The translations under genes and the position numbers were made by a program. A stretch of 63,212 nucleotides of DNA from JAWLGJ01 sp041685145 (lineage in GTDB: Bacteria; Pseudomonadota; Alphaproteobacteria; Rhodospirillales; Magnetospirillaceae): assembly GCA_041685145.1 (NCBI GenBank), contig JAWLGJ010000016.1, forward strand, positions 1-63,212, given 5' to 3'. Positions 15,426-23,773 of this stretch are shown in pieces (the stretch's first letter is position 1; the number at the start of each line of letters is the position of its first letter). The notes under the pieces are model-generated. The model was not told the DNA's origin and ran no database searches. It saw nothing but the letters and a program-made list of their open reading frames with translations.

Positions 15426-15521
15426 GGCCCCATTCTGTGCCAGTTTGCGGCCGCAAAGGGAATGGGCAAAGCCGGACCGGCCATGCTATCACGACCATAC
15501 CGGACGACGTGCGGAGGGATG

Positions 15522-15725
15522 ATGAGCAGCGGTTGGGGATGCCCGCACGAGGATCGGGGCACCTGCCTGAAGGTGGCCGGGCACGCCTGCGACCCCGGCA
15601 TGAAGGGCTGCGTCATGCACGGCCGCTTCCGCTTCAGCACGCCCGAGAAGAACGCCCCCGCCAGCGTTACCCGACGCCTGCGCGACCGCGCCGCCGGCGG
15701 GCCGCAGGTGAAGCCGAGCGAATGA
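15522..15725 (+). CDS. Small cysteine-rich protein next to nap
   Basis: 67 residues. GGAGGG overlaps the start region; ATG occurs at 15519 and 15522, and the second has the better spacing. The first half carries a compact pattern: WGCPHEDRGTC, then HACDPGMKGCVMHG, giving C-x(7)-C-x(7)-C-x(6)-C with histidines, which may bind a metal or an iron-sulfur cluster. Related short proteins occur in Rhodospirillales, unnamed. It converges on napC and is divergent from cobD. Role unknown. Confidence 0.68.
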   Translation: MSSGWGCPHEDRGTCLKVAGHACDPGMKGCVMHGRFRFSTPEKNAPASVTRRLRDRAAGGPQVKPSE

Positions 15726-15760
15726 AGCCGACCGGATCCTGACCATCGGCCAGGGGCGGC

Positions 15761-15785
15761 GGGCGGGCCGCTCGGCGGCCCGCCC
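15761..15785. terminator. Strong hairpin between convergent genes
   Basis: GGGCGGGCCGC, loop TCG, GCGGCCCGCCC: a perfect 11-bp stem in the 65-nt gap between the small cysteine-rich gene and the end of the nap operon. No T-run, but its position suits a two-way terminator for napC and the small gene. Confidence 0.6.
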
Positions 15786-15790
15786 CTCCG

Positions 15791-16429
15791 TCAGCCCTCG
15801 CCGCCGCCGCCGGTGTTGTGCCAGGCGGTGGTGTCGTCCATCCCCGCCGGCAGTTCGTGGGCGACGCCCTTGTGGCAGTCGATGCAGGTTGCCCCCGTCT
15901 TTTCGGCCTCGATGTGGCGCTCGCGGGCCCGCTTGCCCTGCACGACCACGTCCATGGACATGAAGTCGTGGCAGTTGCGGCACTCGCGCGAGTCGGTGCG
16001 TTCCATCGACGCCCAGACGTTCTTGGCCAGTTCCAGGCGCTTGGCCTCGAACTTGTCGCGGGTGTCGATGGTGCCCCGGAAGTGATGCCACAGCTCGTTG
16101 GTGGCCTGGATCTTGCGCGCCACCTTGTGCACCCATTCGCGCGGCACATGACAGTCGGGACAGGTGGCCCGCACGCCGCTGCCGTTGACGTCGTGCACCG
16201 AGCCTTGGTACTCGCGGTACACGTTCTGCTCCATCTCGTGGCAGCTCAGGCAAAAGGTCTCGGTGTTGGTCAGCTCCATGGCCCAGTTGAAGCCACCCCA
16301 GCCGCCGACACCGAGGACGATGCCGAGGACGAGGACACCCAGCGCGGCCCGCAGACCGCGCCGGGAGCCGTTGCTGTCGCCGTCGAGGGCCGGGCCGCCC
16401 CGGCCCCCCTGGTTCGGATCGTTACTCAT
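15791..16429 (-). CDS. napC: NapC tetrahaem cytochrome c
   Basis: 212 residues, membrane-anchored quinol dehydrogenase of the NapC/NirT family that passes electrons from the quinol pool to NapAB. One TM helix about 27-47 follows a Gly-rich cytoplasmic start. Four haem motifs: CLSCH, CPDCH, CRNCH and CIDCH. Last gene of the operon, 2 nt after napB. The C-terminal tail ends in a poly-Gly stretch. Confidence 0.96.
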   Translation of the reverse strand: MSNDPNQGGRGGPALDGDSNGSRRGLRAALGVLVLGIVLGVGGWGGFNWAMELTNTETFCLSCHEMEQNVYREYQGSVHDVNGSGVRATCPDCHVPREWVHKVARKIQATNELWHHFRGTIDTRDKFEAKRLELAKNVWASMERTDSRECRNCHDFMSMDVVVQGKRARERHIEAEKTGATCIDCHKGVAHELPAGMDDTTAWHNTGGGGEG

Positions 16430-16431
16430 GG

Positions 16432-16875
16432 CTACTCGTTAAGCATGTTGCGGAAGGTGCTCTCGACGAGGGGCTCCGCGTCGAACTGCGGCGCGTGGCA
16501 CTGGTTGCAGAACCAGCGGCCACCCGAGATTCCGGTCGTCGGATTGCCGTCGCGGTCACGATAGTGGGTTTCGCTGACCTTCGGGGCGTTCTCCTCGATG
16601 TATTGCGGCCAGTCGTGGCACTTCAGGCATTCGTTGTTCTTGATGTCGATCTGGTATTTGTCGACCGCGTGCGGCACCAGGGGCGGCGCCTCGCGGTAGG
16701 ACCGGCCGAAGGTGACGTCTTCCATGAGGTCGAAATAGCCCGGCGCCTCGTCGGGCTGGCTGACGTCCTTCTTCCGGATGCCCTCGACGCCGTCGAAGGC
16801 GCCGGCCGGCACCGGATCGGCCAACAGGCCAAATGCCAGCACGCTGGCGAATAGGAAGCTGAAGATGGTTTTCAC
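16432..16875 (-). CDS. napB: NapB dihaem cytochrome c
   Basis: 147 residues, small subunit of periplasmic nitrate reductase. Signal peptide about 1-26 (hydrophobic, ending near AGAFDG). Two haem motifs, CLKCH and CNQCH, and the segment APPLVPHAVDKYQI typical of NapB. Start is GTG at 16875 preceded by GGAGG on the minus strand. Confidence 0.96.
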   Translation of the reverse strand: MKTIFSFLFASVLAFGLLADPVPAGAFDGVEGIRKKDVSQPDEAPGYFDLMEDVTFGRSYREAPPLVPHAVDKYQIDIKNNECLKCHDWPQYIEENAPKVSETHYRDRDGNPTTGISGGRWFCNQCHAPQFDAEPLVESTFRNMLNE

Positions 16876-16936
16876 GGCATACCTCCCCCTTCTCTGACAG
16901 AACCGTTACCGCCGTGGTGGCGGCGCTCACTGGTGC

Positions 16937-17854
16937 TCATGCGGCCTCGCGCGGGCCCGTCCCCCGTTCCGCCGACGGCGAAGGGCGTTCCCGCCGGTCG
17001 AAACGGTGCGCGAAGACGAAGATGTCGAGCGGACACACGTCGATGCATCGGCCGCAATTGGTGCAGTCCCCCGACAGCACCACGGGCCCGATCCCCTCGG
17101 CCCCGCCCTTCAGTGCCGGGGTGAGGACGTGGGGTTCGGGACACACCCCGTAACAATCCATGCAGTCGTCGCAGGCGGCGCGGCCGCGGGCGCTGACGCG
17201 GGTCAGGCTGACGCGGCCGATAAGGCCGTAGAACGCCCCCACCGGACACAGATGCCCACACCAGCCGCGTCGCGACACGCCGAGATCGAAAAAGAAAACC
17301 ACCAGCGTCACGAGCCAGGCGCCCCCCAGCGCCGCCCCGAACACCAGCCCCCGGTGCAGGATGGTCACCGGGTTCAATAGCTCCCAGGCCAGGGTGCCAA
17401 AGGCCGCCGAGGCCAGCAGCGCCCCGCCCAGAATCCACAGCCGCGCCCGGCGGTTGATCGCCACTCCCTCGCGCAGGCCCAGGCGGGCGCGCAGCCAGTG
17501 GGCGAGGTCGGTCACCGGGTTCAGCGGACAGACCCACGAGCAGTAGGCGCGCCCGCCGATCAGCAGGTAGCCGCCCAGCACCAGCAGCGCGCCGACGATC
17601 CCCGCCGTCTCCAGAACATGCCCGGCCAGCAGGGCCTGCAACGCCACCAAGGGATCGGTCAGGGGCAGCATCCCCAGGGTGAGGCTGGAGGCCAGGGTGC
17701 CCTTGACGATCCAGATGCCGGCCAGCGGCCCGGCCAGGAACAGCACCAGGAAGAACACCTGCGAGGCGCGCCGCGCCAGCAGCCATTTGTGGGCCTGGAA
17801 CCAGCCCCTGGCGGCCACCGCCGCCGCGCCCGGACGGCGCCTGGGATGGCTCAT
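16937..17854 (-). CDS. napH: NapH membrane ferredoxin-type quinol oxidase subunit
   Basis: 305 residues. Four to five TM helices between about 30 and 190, two conserved CxxxCP motifs on cytoplasmic loops (YCSWVCPLNP and WCGHLCPVGA) and two 4Fe-4S clusters near the end (CDDCMDCYGVCP and CTNCGRCIDVCP). With NapG it forms a quinol-oxidising module feeding the Nap system. Start overlaps the napG stop by 4 nt. The C-terminal tail is longer and more polar than needed. Confidence 0.95.
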   Translation of the reverse strand: MSHPRRRPGAAAVAARGWFQAHKWLLARRASQVFFLVLFLAGPLAGIWIVKGTLASSLTLGMLPLTDPLVALQALLAGHVLETAGIVGALLVLGGYLLIGGRAYCSWVCPLNPVTDLAHWLRARLGLREGVAINRRARLWILGGALLASAAFGTLAWELLNPVTILHRGLVFGAALGGAWLVTLVVFFFDLGVSRRGWCGHLCPVGAFYGLIGRVSLTRVSARGRAACDDCMDCYGVCPEPHVLTPALKGGAEGIGPVVLSGDCTNCGRCIDVCPLDIFVFAHRFDRRERPSPSAERGTGPREAA

Positions 17855-18666
17855 GGCTTGAACTCCTCCAGACCGCCGTCGGGGCGGCGCGGCGCGCTTA
17901 TGGCGCCGCCGTCATAGCCGCGGTCGGGCAGGTCGATGATGTCGTCGATCAGCGCCTCGCCGTGCTTGCGCTTCTCTTCCCAGCCCAGGCGGTAGTGGCC
18001 GCCCAGGCGGCCGAGCGCCAGTTCCGCCGGCAGCACCTTGATCGCCGCCTCCTCCAGCACGCAGGCCTTCTCGCACTTGCCGCAGCCGGTGCAGCGGTCG
18101 CTGTGGACGGTGGGGACGAAGATGGAGTGGCGGTCGGTGCGCGCGTTGTGCTGCTGCACCAGGCTGATGGCCTCGTCGATCAGCGGGCACACCCGGTAGC
18201 AGACGTCGCAGCGCAGGCCGAGGAAGTTGAGGCAGGTCTCGGTGCTCACCAGCACCGCCACCCCCATCTTGGCGTCGTCGATGTCGGTCAGCCCGTGGTC
18301 CAGCGCCCCGGTGGGGCAGGCCACGACGCACGGGATGTCGTCGCACATCTCGCAAGGAATCTCGCGGGCGATGAAAAACGGCGTGCCCTGCGCCGGCCCC
18401 TCGCCCAGGTCGGCCAGCCGCAGGGTGTCGAACGGGCAGTCGCGCACGCACAGGCCGCAGCGCGAGCAGGCGGCGAGGAAATCGGCCTCCGCCAGCGCCC
18501 CCGGCGGGCGCAGCGTCGTCGCCGGCCGGCTGGCGGCCTGACGGCCGATCAGGCCCAGAACCAGCGCGCAGACGCCGATTCCGCCGACGGCCCGGGCGGT
18601 GTCGGCGAGAAACTCCCGCCGGCTGGAGCCCGCGCCCCTGCCCTGTCTGTGATCGCCTTGAGCCAT
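17851..18666 (-). CDS. napG: NapG periplasmic ferredoxin-type protein
   Basis: 271 residues with a Tat signal (SSRREFLAD, then a hydrophobic stretch to about residue 48). Four 4Fe-4S cysteine sets: CSRCGLCVRDCP, CEMCDDIPCVVACP, CDVCYRVCP and CTGCGKCEKAC. Works with NapH in electron delivery to nitrate reductase. Separated from napA by 85 nt, overlaps napH. Confidence 0.95.
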   Translation of the reverse strand: MAQGDHRQGRGAGSSRREFLADTARAVGGIGVCALVLGLIGRQAASRPATTLRPPGALAEADFLAACSRCGLCVRDCPFDTLRLADLGEGPAQGTPFFIAREIPCEMCDDIPCVVACPTGALDHGLTDIDDAKMGVAVLVSTETCLNFLGLRCDVCYRVCPLIDEAISLVQQHNARTDRHSIFVPTVHSDRCTGCGKCEKACVLEEAAIKVLPAELALGRLGGHYRLGWEEKRKHGEALIDDIIDLPDRGYDGGAISAPRRPDGGLEEFKP

Positions 18667-18751
18667 GATCGCGGCCTGTCCGAAGCCCTTGTCACGGATA
18701 GGCGCCGGGTGCGGCCGCCGCCCCCCGCGGGGCGGCGGCCGTCGCGCGGCG

Positions 18752-21235
18752 CTACACCGCTTCCACCCTGACGGCGCACTTCTTGAAGTCCGTCTCCTTC
18801 GAGATCGGACAGGTGGCGTCGAGGGTGAGCTTGTTGACGAGCTGGTTCTCGTCGAACCACGGGATGAACACCAGCCCGCGCGGCGGCTTGTTGCGCCCCC
18901 GCGTCTCCAGGCGGGTGACCACCTCGCCGCGCCGCGTCACCAGCTTGACGTCACGCCCGCGCCGCAGCCCCATCTCACGGGCGTCGTCGGGATGCATGTA
19001 GACGACGGCGTGGGGGTAGGAGCGGTGCAGTTCGGGCACGCGCCGGGTCATCGAGCCGGAATGCCAGTGCTCCAGCACGCGGCCGGTGCACAGCCACAGC
19101 GGGTACTCGTCGTCGGGGCTTTCGGCCGCCGGCTCGTAGGGCAGCGCGAAGATCACCGCCTTGCCGTCGGGCTTGCCGTAGAACTTTACGCCCTCGCCTT
19201 CCTTGACATAGGGGTCGTAGCCCTCGCGGAAGCGCCACAGGGTTTCCTGGTTGTCCACCACCGGCCAGCGCAGCCCGCGGGCGCGGTGGTACAGCTCGAA
19301 CGGACCCAGGTCGTGGGCCTTGCCGCGCCCGAACGTGGCGTATTCCTCGAACAGGCCCTTCTGGACGTAGAAGCCGAAGTCCTTCGATTCGTCGTTCTCG
19401 AAGCCCGGCTGCAGTTCGTCGAGGCCGAATTTGTCGACCTGGCCGTTGGCGTACAGCACCTCGAACAGGGTCTTGCCCTTGTATTCAGGCATCTGGTCGA
19501 GCAGTTCCGCCGGCCAGACCTCGTCGGTGGTGAAGCGCTTGGAGAACTCCATCACCTGCCACATGTCCGAACGCGCCTCGCCCGGCGGCTGCACCTGCTG
19601 ACGCCAGAACTGGGTGCGACGCTCGGCGTTGCCGTAGGCGCCCTCCTTCTCCATCCACATCGCGGTGGGCAGGATCAGGTCGGCCGACAGCGCCGTGACC
19701 GTCGGATAGGGATCGGACACGACGATGAAGTTTTCCGGGTTGCGGTAGCCCGGATAGGTCTCCTCGTTGAGGTTCGGCGCCGCCTGCATGTTGTTGGTGC
19801 ACTGCACCCAATAGGCGTTGATCTCGCCGTCCTTGAGCTTGCGGTTCTGCAGCACCGCATGGGCGCCGACCCAGTCGGGCACCGTGCCCTCGGGCAGTTT
19901 CCAGACCTTCTCGGCGTATTTGCGGTGGTCGGGGTTCATCACCACCATGTCGGCGGGCAGGCGATGGGCGAAGGTGCCCACCTCGCGGGCCGTGCCACAG
20001 GCCGAGGGCTGGCCGGTAAGCGAGAACGGGCCATTGCCCGGCTCGGAGATCTTCCCGGTCAGCAGGTGGATGTTGTAGACGAGGTTGTTCACCCAGGTGC
20101 CGCGGGTGTGCTGGTTGAAGCCCATCGTCCAGTACGAGACCACCTTGCGGCCGGGCTCGGCGTACAGTTCCGCCAGTTCGATCAGCTTGTCCTGGGGCAC
20201 GCCCGAGATTTCGCTGGCCTTCTCCACCGTGTATTCGGCGACGAAGGTCTTGAACTCGTCGAAGGAGATTTCCGACGAGCCGCCGGCCTTGGCGGCGTTG
20301 GCGGCCTTCTGCTCCAGCGCGTGCGTGGGGCGCAGGCCATAACCGATGTCGGTGTTGCCTTTGCGGAAATTGACGTGCTTGTTGACGAAGTCCCAGTTCA
20401 CCCGGTCGTTCTGGATGATGTAGTTGGCGATGAAGTTGAGGATCGCCAGATCGCTTTGCGGCGCAAAGACGATCGGAAGGTCGGCCAATTCGAAATTGCG
20501 GTTCTCGAAGGTCGACAGCACCGCCACCTTGCAGCCCTCGTGGGTCAGGCGCCGGTCGGTGAGGCGCGACCACAGGATGGGGTGCATCTCGGCCATGTTC
20601 GAGCCCCACAGCACGAAGGCGTCGGCGTGCTCCAGGTCGTCATAGCAGCCCATCGGCTCGTCGATGCCGAAGGTGCGGATGAAGCCCGCCACCGCCGAGG
20701 CCATGCAGTGGCGGGCGTTGGGGTCGATGTTGTTGGAGCGGAAGCCAGCCTTCATCAGCTTGGCGGCGGCATAGCCCTCCCAGATCGTCCACTGGCCGGA
20801 CCCGAACATGCCGATGGCCTTGGGGCCCTTTTCCTTCAGCACCTTCTTCCACTGCTCGGCCATGACGTCGAAGGCTTCGTCCCAGGAAACCTCCTCGAAG
20901 CGGCCGTTCTTGTCGTACTGGCCGCGGCTCATGCGCAGCATCGGCTTCGTCAGCCGGTCCTTGCCGTACATGATCTTGGCCAGGAAATAGCCCTTGATGC
21001 AGTTGAGGCCGCGGTTGACCGGCGCGTCGGGGTCGCCCTGGGTGGCCACCACGCGGCCGTCGCGGGTGCCGACCAGCACCCCGCAGCCGGTGCCGCAGAA
21101 GCGGCACACGCCCTTGTCCCACCGAATCCTGTCCGCCCCTTGCGCCGTGGCGGCGGCCGGCAGAGACAGCCCGGCGGCGGCGGCCGTGGCGGCCACCGCG
21201 TTCGCCTTTACGAACTCGCGTCTTGAGAGCTTCAT
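18752..21235 (-). CDS. napA: NapA periplasmic nitrate reductase, catalytic subunit
   Basis: 827 residues. Mo-bis-MGD enzyme that reduces nitrate to nitrite in the periplasm. Tat signal KLSRREFVKANA at the start. The 4Fe-4S ligands are C44, C47, C51 and C79; the molybdenum-ligand cysteine is C177 in DPNARHCMASAVAGF. Full length with no breaks. The ATG overlaps the napD stop (ATGA), as in many nap operons where NapD binds the NapA Tat signal. Confidence 0.98.
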   Translation of the reverse strand: MKLSRREFVKANAVAATAAAAGLSLPAAATAQGADRIRWDKGVCRFCGTGCGVLVGTRDGRVVATQGDPDAPVNRGLNCIKGYFLAKIMYGKDRLTKPMLRMSRGQYDKNGRFEEVSWDEAFDVMAEQWKKVLKEKGPKAIGMFGSGQWTIWEGYAAAKLMKAGFRSNNIDPNARHCMASAVAGFIRTFGIDEPMGCYDDLEHADAFVLWGSNMAEMHPILWSRLTDRRLTHEGCKVAVLSTFENRNFELADLPIVFAPQSDLAILNFIANYIIQNDRVNWDFVNKHVNFRKGNTDIGYGLRPTHALEQKAANAAKAGGSSEISFDEFKTFVAEYTVEKASEISGVPQDKLIELAELYAEPGRKVVSYWTMGFNQHTRGTWVNNLVYNIHLLTGKISEPGNGPFSLTGQPSACGTAREVGTFAHRLPADMVVMNPDHRKYAEKVWKLPEGTVPDWVGAHAVLQNRKLKDGEINAYWVQCTNNMQAAPNLNEETYPGYRNPENFIVVSDPYPTVTALSADLILPTAMWMEKEGAYGNAERRTQFWRQQVQPPGEARSDMWQVMEFSKRFTTDEVWPAELLDQMPEYKGKTLFEVLYANGQVDKFGLDELQPGFENDESKDFGFYVQKGLFEEYATFGRGKAHDLGPFELYHRARGLRWPVVDNQETLWRFREGYDPYVKEGEGVKFYGKPDGKAVIFALPYEPAAESPDDEYPLWLCTGRVLEHWHSGSMTRRVPELHRSYPHAVVYMHPDDAREMGLRRGRDVKLVTRRGEVVTRLETRGRNKPPRGLVFIPWFDENQLVNKLTLDATCPISKETDFKKCAVRVEAV

Positions 21236-21540
21236 ACCTCCCCTCCTCGCAGATCCCCTTGAACATCGTCGTGGTAGTGGTAGACCAACGCCGCCGACAT
21301 CACGCCGTCGACGTCGTAAAAGCGGTGCATCACCTCGCCCGCCGCGGTCGTCTGGGTGTCCTCCACCGTCACCACCAGACGCCCGTCGGGCTCGGCATGG
21401 TGAACCTCCACCCCCGGCAGGTCGGCCAGGCGGCGGCTCACCTCATCGCATCTGTCGGCGCGCACATGCACCAGAACGCCGCAGATGTTGACCAGACCGG
21501 ACGACGGCACGTCGCCGGCCACGAACTCCTTTACGCGCAT
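21232..21540 (-). CDS. napD: NapD, NapA-specific Tat proofreading chaperone
   Basis: 102 residues. NapD binds the Tat signal of NapA until the cofactor is inserted. Family features: SSGLVNICGVLVHVRAD, then LPGVEVHHAEPDGRLVVTVED and a C-terminal MSAALVYHYHDD. The ATG at 21540, preceded by GGAAGAG, lies within the napF end (10-nt overlap); 4-nt overlap with napA at the other side. All three are thus coupled. Confidence 0.94.
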   Translation of the reverse strand: MRVKEFVAGDVPSSGLVNICGVLVHVRADRCDEVSRRLADLPGVEVHHAEPDGRLVVTVEDTQTTAAGEVMHRFYDVDGVMSAALVYHYHDDVQGDLRGGEV

Positions 21541-22073
21541 TGCTCTTCCAGCCTCCCCCTTGCGTCCGCCGTCATGCCGACGGCGGCGACCGGACAGGGC
21601 GCCACGCACGCGCCGCACCCCGTACACCCCGGTCCGACCTCGGGCCGGCTGCGGCCGCCCGGCGCCAGGCGGAAGCGGATGGCCCCCGCCTCGCACTGCT
21701 CGCCGCAGACCCGGCACACCACCCCCGCGGCAGACAGGCACGCCTCCCCTATGCGTGCCGCCAGCGCCCAGGGGCGCCGGCCGGCGGCGAGCGCGGCGGC
21801 ATCCAGCGCCCCCCTGGCGCAGACCCGCACGCACGCGCCGCAGAATGTGCAGCCGCCGGAGTGAAAGGACATTTCCGGATAACCACGGACGAAGCCTATC
21901 AGGCCGTCCTCGCAGGCGTCGGCGCAGGCGCCGCAGCGATCGCATCGGTCGATGAACGCCGCCTCCGCCACCGCCCAAGGCGGCCTGATCGCCGTCTCGT
22001 GCCGGCCGGCCAGGCGACGGAACAGGCTCCGTCGACTCTCGACCGTGGAGGAGCTAACCTTGCCTTGCGGCAT
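21531..22073 (-). CDS. napF: NapF ferredoxin-type protein
   Basis: 180 residues from the ATG at 22073; an in-frame GTG at 22115 would add 14 residues and cannot be excluded because neither has a good ribosome site. NapF is a cytoplasmic iron-sulfur protein implicated in maturing NapA. Cysteine sets: CDRCGACADAC, CTFCGACVRVC, CRVCGEQCEAG and CTGCGACVAPCP. First gene of napFDAGHBC, reading away from the sensor kinase. No napE or napK was seen. Confidence 0.93.
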   Translation of the reverse strand: MPQGKVSSSTVESRRSLFRRLAGRHETAIRPPWAVAEAAFIDRCDRCGACADACEDGLIGFVRGYPEMSFHSGGCTFCGACVRVCARGALDAAALAAGRRPWALAARIGEACLSAAGVVCRVCGEQCEAGAIRFRLAPGGRSRPEVGPGCTGCGACVAPCPVAAVGMTADARGRLEEQCA

Positions 22074-22155
22074 TGGGACCGTCCGCTCCGGAAATGATGC
22101 GTACCTATGTATCACACAGTATTGGCTGCAAAAACGGAAAACCGACGCCTTGAAT

Positions 22156-22171
22156 CAATACTTAAGTATTG
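22156..22171. promoter_or_regulatory. Perfect 16-bp palindrome upstream of nap
   Basis: CAATACTTAAGTATTG is its own reverse complement, in an AT-rich island between napF and the sensor-kinase gene. It could be the operator of the LuxR-type response regulator encoded 1.6 kb away, or it may overlap the nap -10 region. The half site TACTTAA partly recalls a NarL/NarP heptamer (TACYYMT) but does not match it well. Confidence 0.5.
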
Positions 22172-22197
22172 TTTGACTGCGTTACTGGGATAATGGT

Positions 22198-22211
22198 TTG
22201 ACCAACGTCAA
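22198..22211. promoter_or_regulatory. Crp/Fnr-type dyad (TTGAC-N4-GTCAA)
   Basis: TTGACCAACGTCAA, a perfect TTGAC-N4-GTCAA dyad close to the Fnr consensus TTGAT-N4-ATCAA and to NnrR/Dnr sites. It lies 125 nt from napF and 36 nt from the kinase start. Centred at 22204.5, a -41.5 activator position would put a nap start near 22163. Flanking bases extend the symmetry (AATGG before, CCATT after, with one bulge). Oxygen or nitrogen-oxide control of nap is the likely meaning. Confidence 0.65.
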
Positions 22212-22246
22212 CCATTCACAGCACCAAAGGACTGCGGTGCCGCGGC

Positions 22247-23773
22247 ATGGACAACTCCAGCGAACAGATTGCCGATTCCCCGACTCGGTGGAATTTTTTG
22301 CAGCGGCCGTCGGCGTGGATGACGCGGCGGTATGTGCTGGCGCTGGCGACCATCGCCGTGCTCGCCGTTGCCGCCTTCGTCACCTTTCAGATGCTGGTGC
22401 AGGAGCACGAGCGCACCCTGTCGCTGGTGAACATCAGCGGCCGGCAGCGGATGCTCTCGCAGCGCATCGCCCTCTATGTCACCCGCCTGGCCGAGGACGA
22501 TTGCCCCATACGCTCGGCCTGCGTCGAAATTCTGCATGACGCCGTCGATGAGTTCGAGACCGCCCACAACGGACTTTCGCGCGGCAGCAAGCGGCTGAAC
22601 ATTCCGGGCCCGACCAGCGTCACCGTTGAGCGCATGTATTTCGAGGGCCGGCGTTCGCTCGACCAGCAGGTGCGTGACTATGTCAGCGCCGCGCTTGACG
22701 TCGCCGCCGCGCCGCCGGAAAGCCTGTCCCTGGCCCAGCCGGCGGTGCGCCATGTGCTGCGCTCCGGGCCGGGGCCGTTGCTGGAGCAGTTGGACGCGGT
22801 GGTCTTCCAGTATCAGAGCGACGGCGAGGACGCGCTGGCGGTGCTGCGGCGCTGGGAATACGCCGTGCTGTCGCTGACCCTGGTCACGCTGCTGCTGGAG
22901 GCGCTGTTCATCTTCCGGCCGATGGTCAGCCGGATGCAGGCGCAGTTCGACCATATCCAGAGCATCTGGCGCAAGCTGCGCCGGGCCAACGAGCGCCTTG
23001 AGGCGCGGGTGGCCGAGCGCACCCGCGAACTGGCCGAGGCCAAGGCGGCGGCGGAGATGGCCAATCTTTCCAAGTCCCGTTTCCTGGCCGCCGCCGGCCA
23101 CGACATGCTGCAACCGCTGGAGGCGGGGCAGATGTTCGCCGGCATGTTGAGCCGCGAAGTCACCCCGCGCGGGCGCGAGGTTCTCGACGAATTGCGCCGC
23201 ACGCAGCGCTCGCTGGAGCATCTCGTGCGCTCGGTGCTCGACGTGTCCAAGCTGGAGGCCGGCGTGGTGCGGCCCAACGTGCAGCCGACGCCGATGGCGC
23301 CCATCCTGGATGCGGTGGCCAGCCATTTCGGGGGCGCGGCGCTGGAAAAGGAACTGCGCCTCAACGTCGTTCCGTGCACGGCCTGGGTGCGCACCGACTC
23401 GGTGCTGATGGAGCGCATCGTCGGCAATCTGGTCGGCAACGCCGTGCGCTACACCCGCGCCGGCGGCATCGTTGTCGGCTGCCGGGTGCGCGGCGACGAG
23501 GTGGTCGTGCAGGTGACGGATTCCGGCTGCGGCATCGCCGCCGAGGACATCGACCGCATCTTCGAGGAATTCGAGCAACTGCCGCAGGTGGAGCGGGACC
23601 GGGACGAAGGCCTGGGCCTGGGGCTGTCGATCGTCGAGCGGCTGTGCCGCCTGCTCGGCCATCGTATCGCGGTGCAATCGGCCCCCGGCCGCGGCAGCAC
23701 CTTCACCGTCACCTGCGCCCGCGCCGAGCCGGAAGCCGCGGCCAAGGTCACTGCTGCCGCGCCATCTCCCTGA
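22247..23773 (+). CDS. PilJ/NarX-type sensor histidine kinase
   Basis: 508 residues. TM about 30-52; periplasmic helical domain of the PilJ/type-IV-pilus-MCP (NarX-like) kind, with NISGRQRMLSQRIALY resembling the nitrate-binding P-box region; second TM about 203-223; short coiled region; kinase core with H box FLAAAGHDMLQPLEA, then N box region, DSGCGI and GLGLGLSIVERL. The core is a HisKA-type rather than the HisKA_3 of true NarX. Divergent from nap and convergent with a LuxR-type regulator (26-nt overlap of 3' ends), so nitrate or nitrite control of nap is the natural guess. The ATG at 22247 has only a distant AAGGA. Confidence 0.9.
   Translation: MDNSSEQIADSPTRWNFLQRPSAWMTRRYVLALATIAVLAVAAFVTFQMLVQEHERTLSLVNISGRQRMLSQRIALYVTRLAEDDCPIRSACVEILHDAVDEFETAHNGLSRGSKRLNIPGPTSVTVERMYFEGRRSLDQQVRDYVSAALDVAAAPPESLSLAQPAVRHVLRSGPGPLLEQLDAVVFQYQSDGEDALAVLRRWEYAVLSLTLVTLLLEALFIFRPMVSRMQAQFDHIQSIWRKLRRANERLEARVAERTRELAEAKAAAEMANLSKSRFLAAAGHDMLQPLEAGQMFAGMLSREVTPRGREVLDELRRTQRSLEHLVRSVLDVSKLEAGVVRPNVQPTPMAPILDAVASHFGGAALEKELRLNVVPCTAWVRTDSVLMERIVGNLVGNAVRYTRAGGIVVGCRVRGDEVVVQVTDSGCGIAAEDIDRIFEEFEQLPQVERDRDEGLGLGLSIVERLCRLLGHRIAVQSAPGRGSTFTVTCARAEPEAAAKVTAAAPSP

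Noticed and set aside
15426..15521. Cobalamin riboswitch before cobD
   Set aside because: The 96-nt divergent gap is too short and lacks the B12-box pattern.
18665..21226. 853-codon open frame opposite napA
   Set aside because: Antisense shadow of napA; low-complexity composition, no ribosome site, no recognisable motif.
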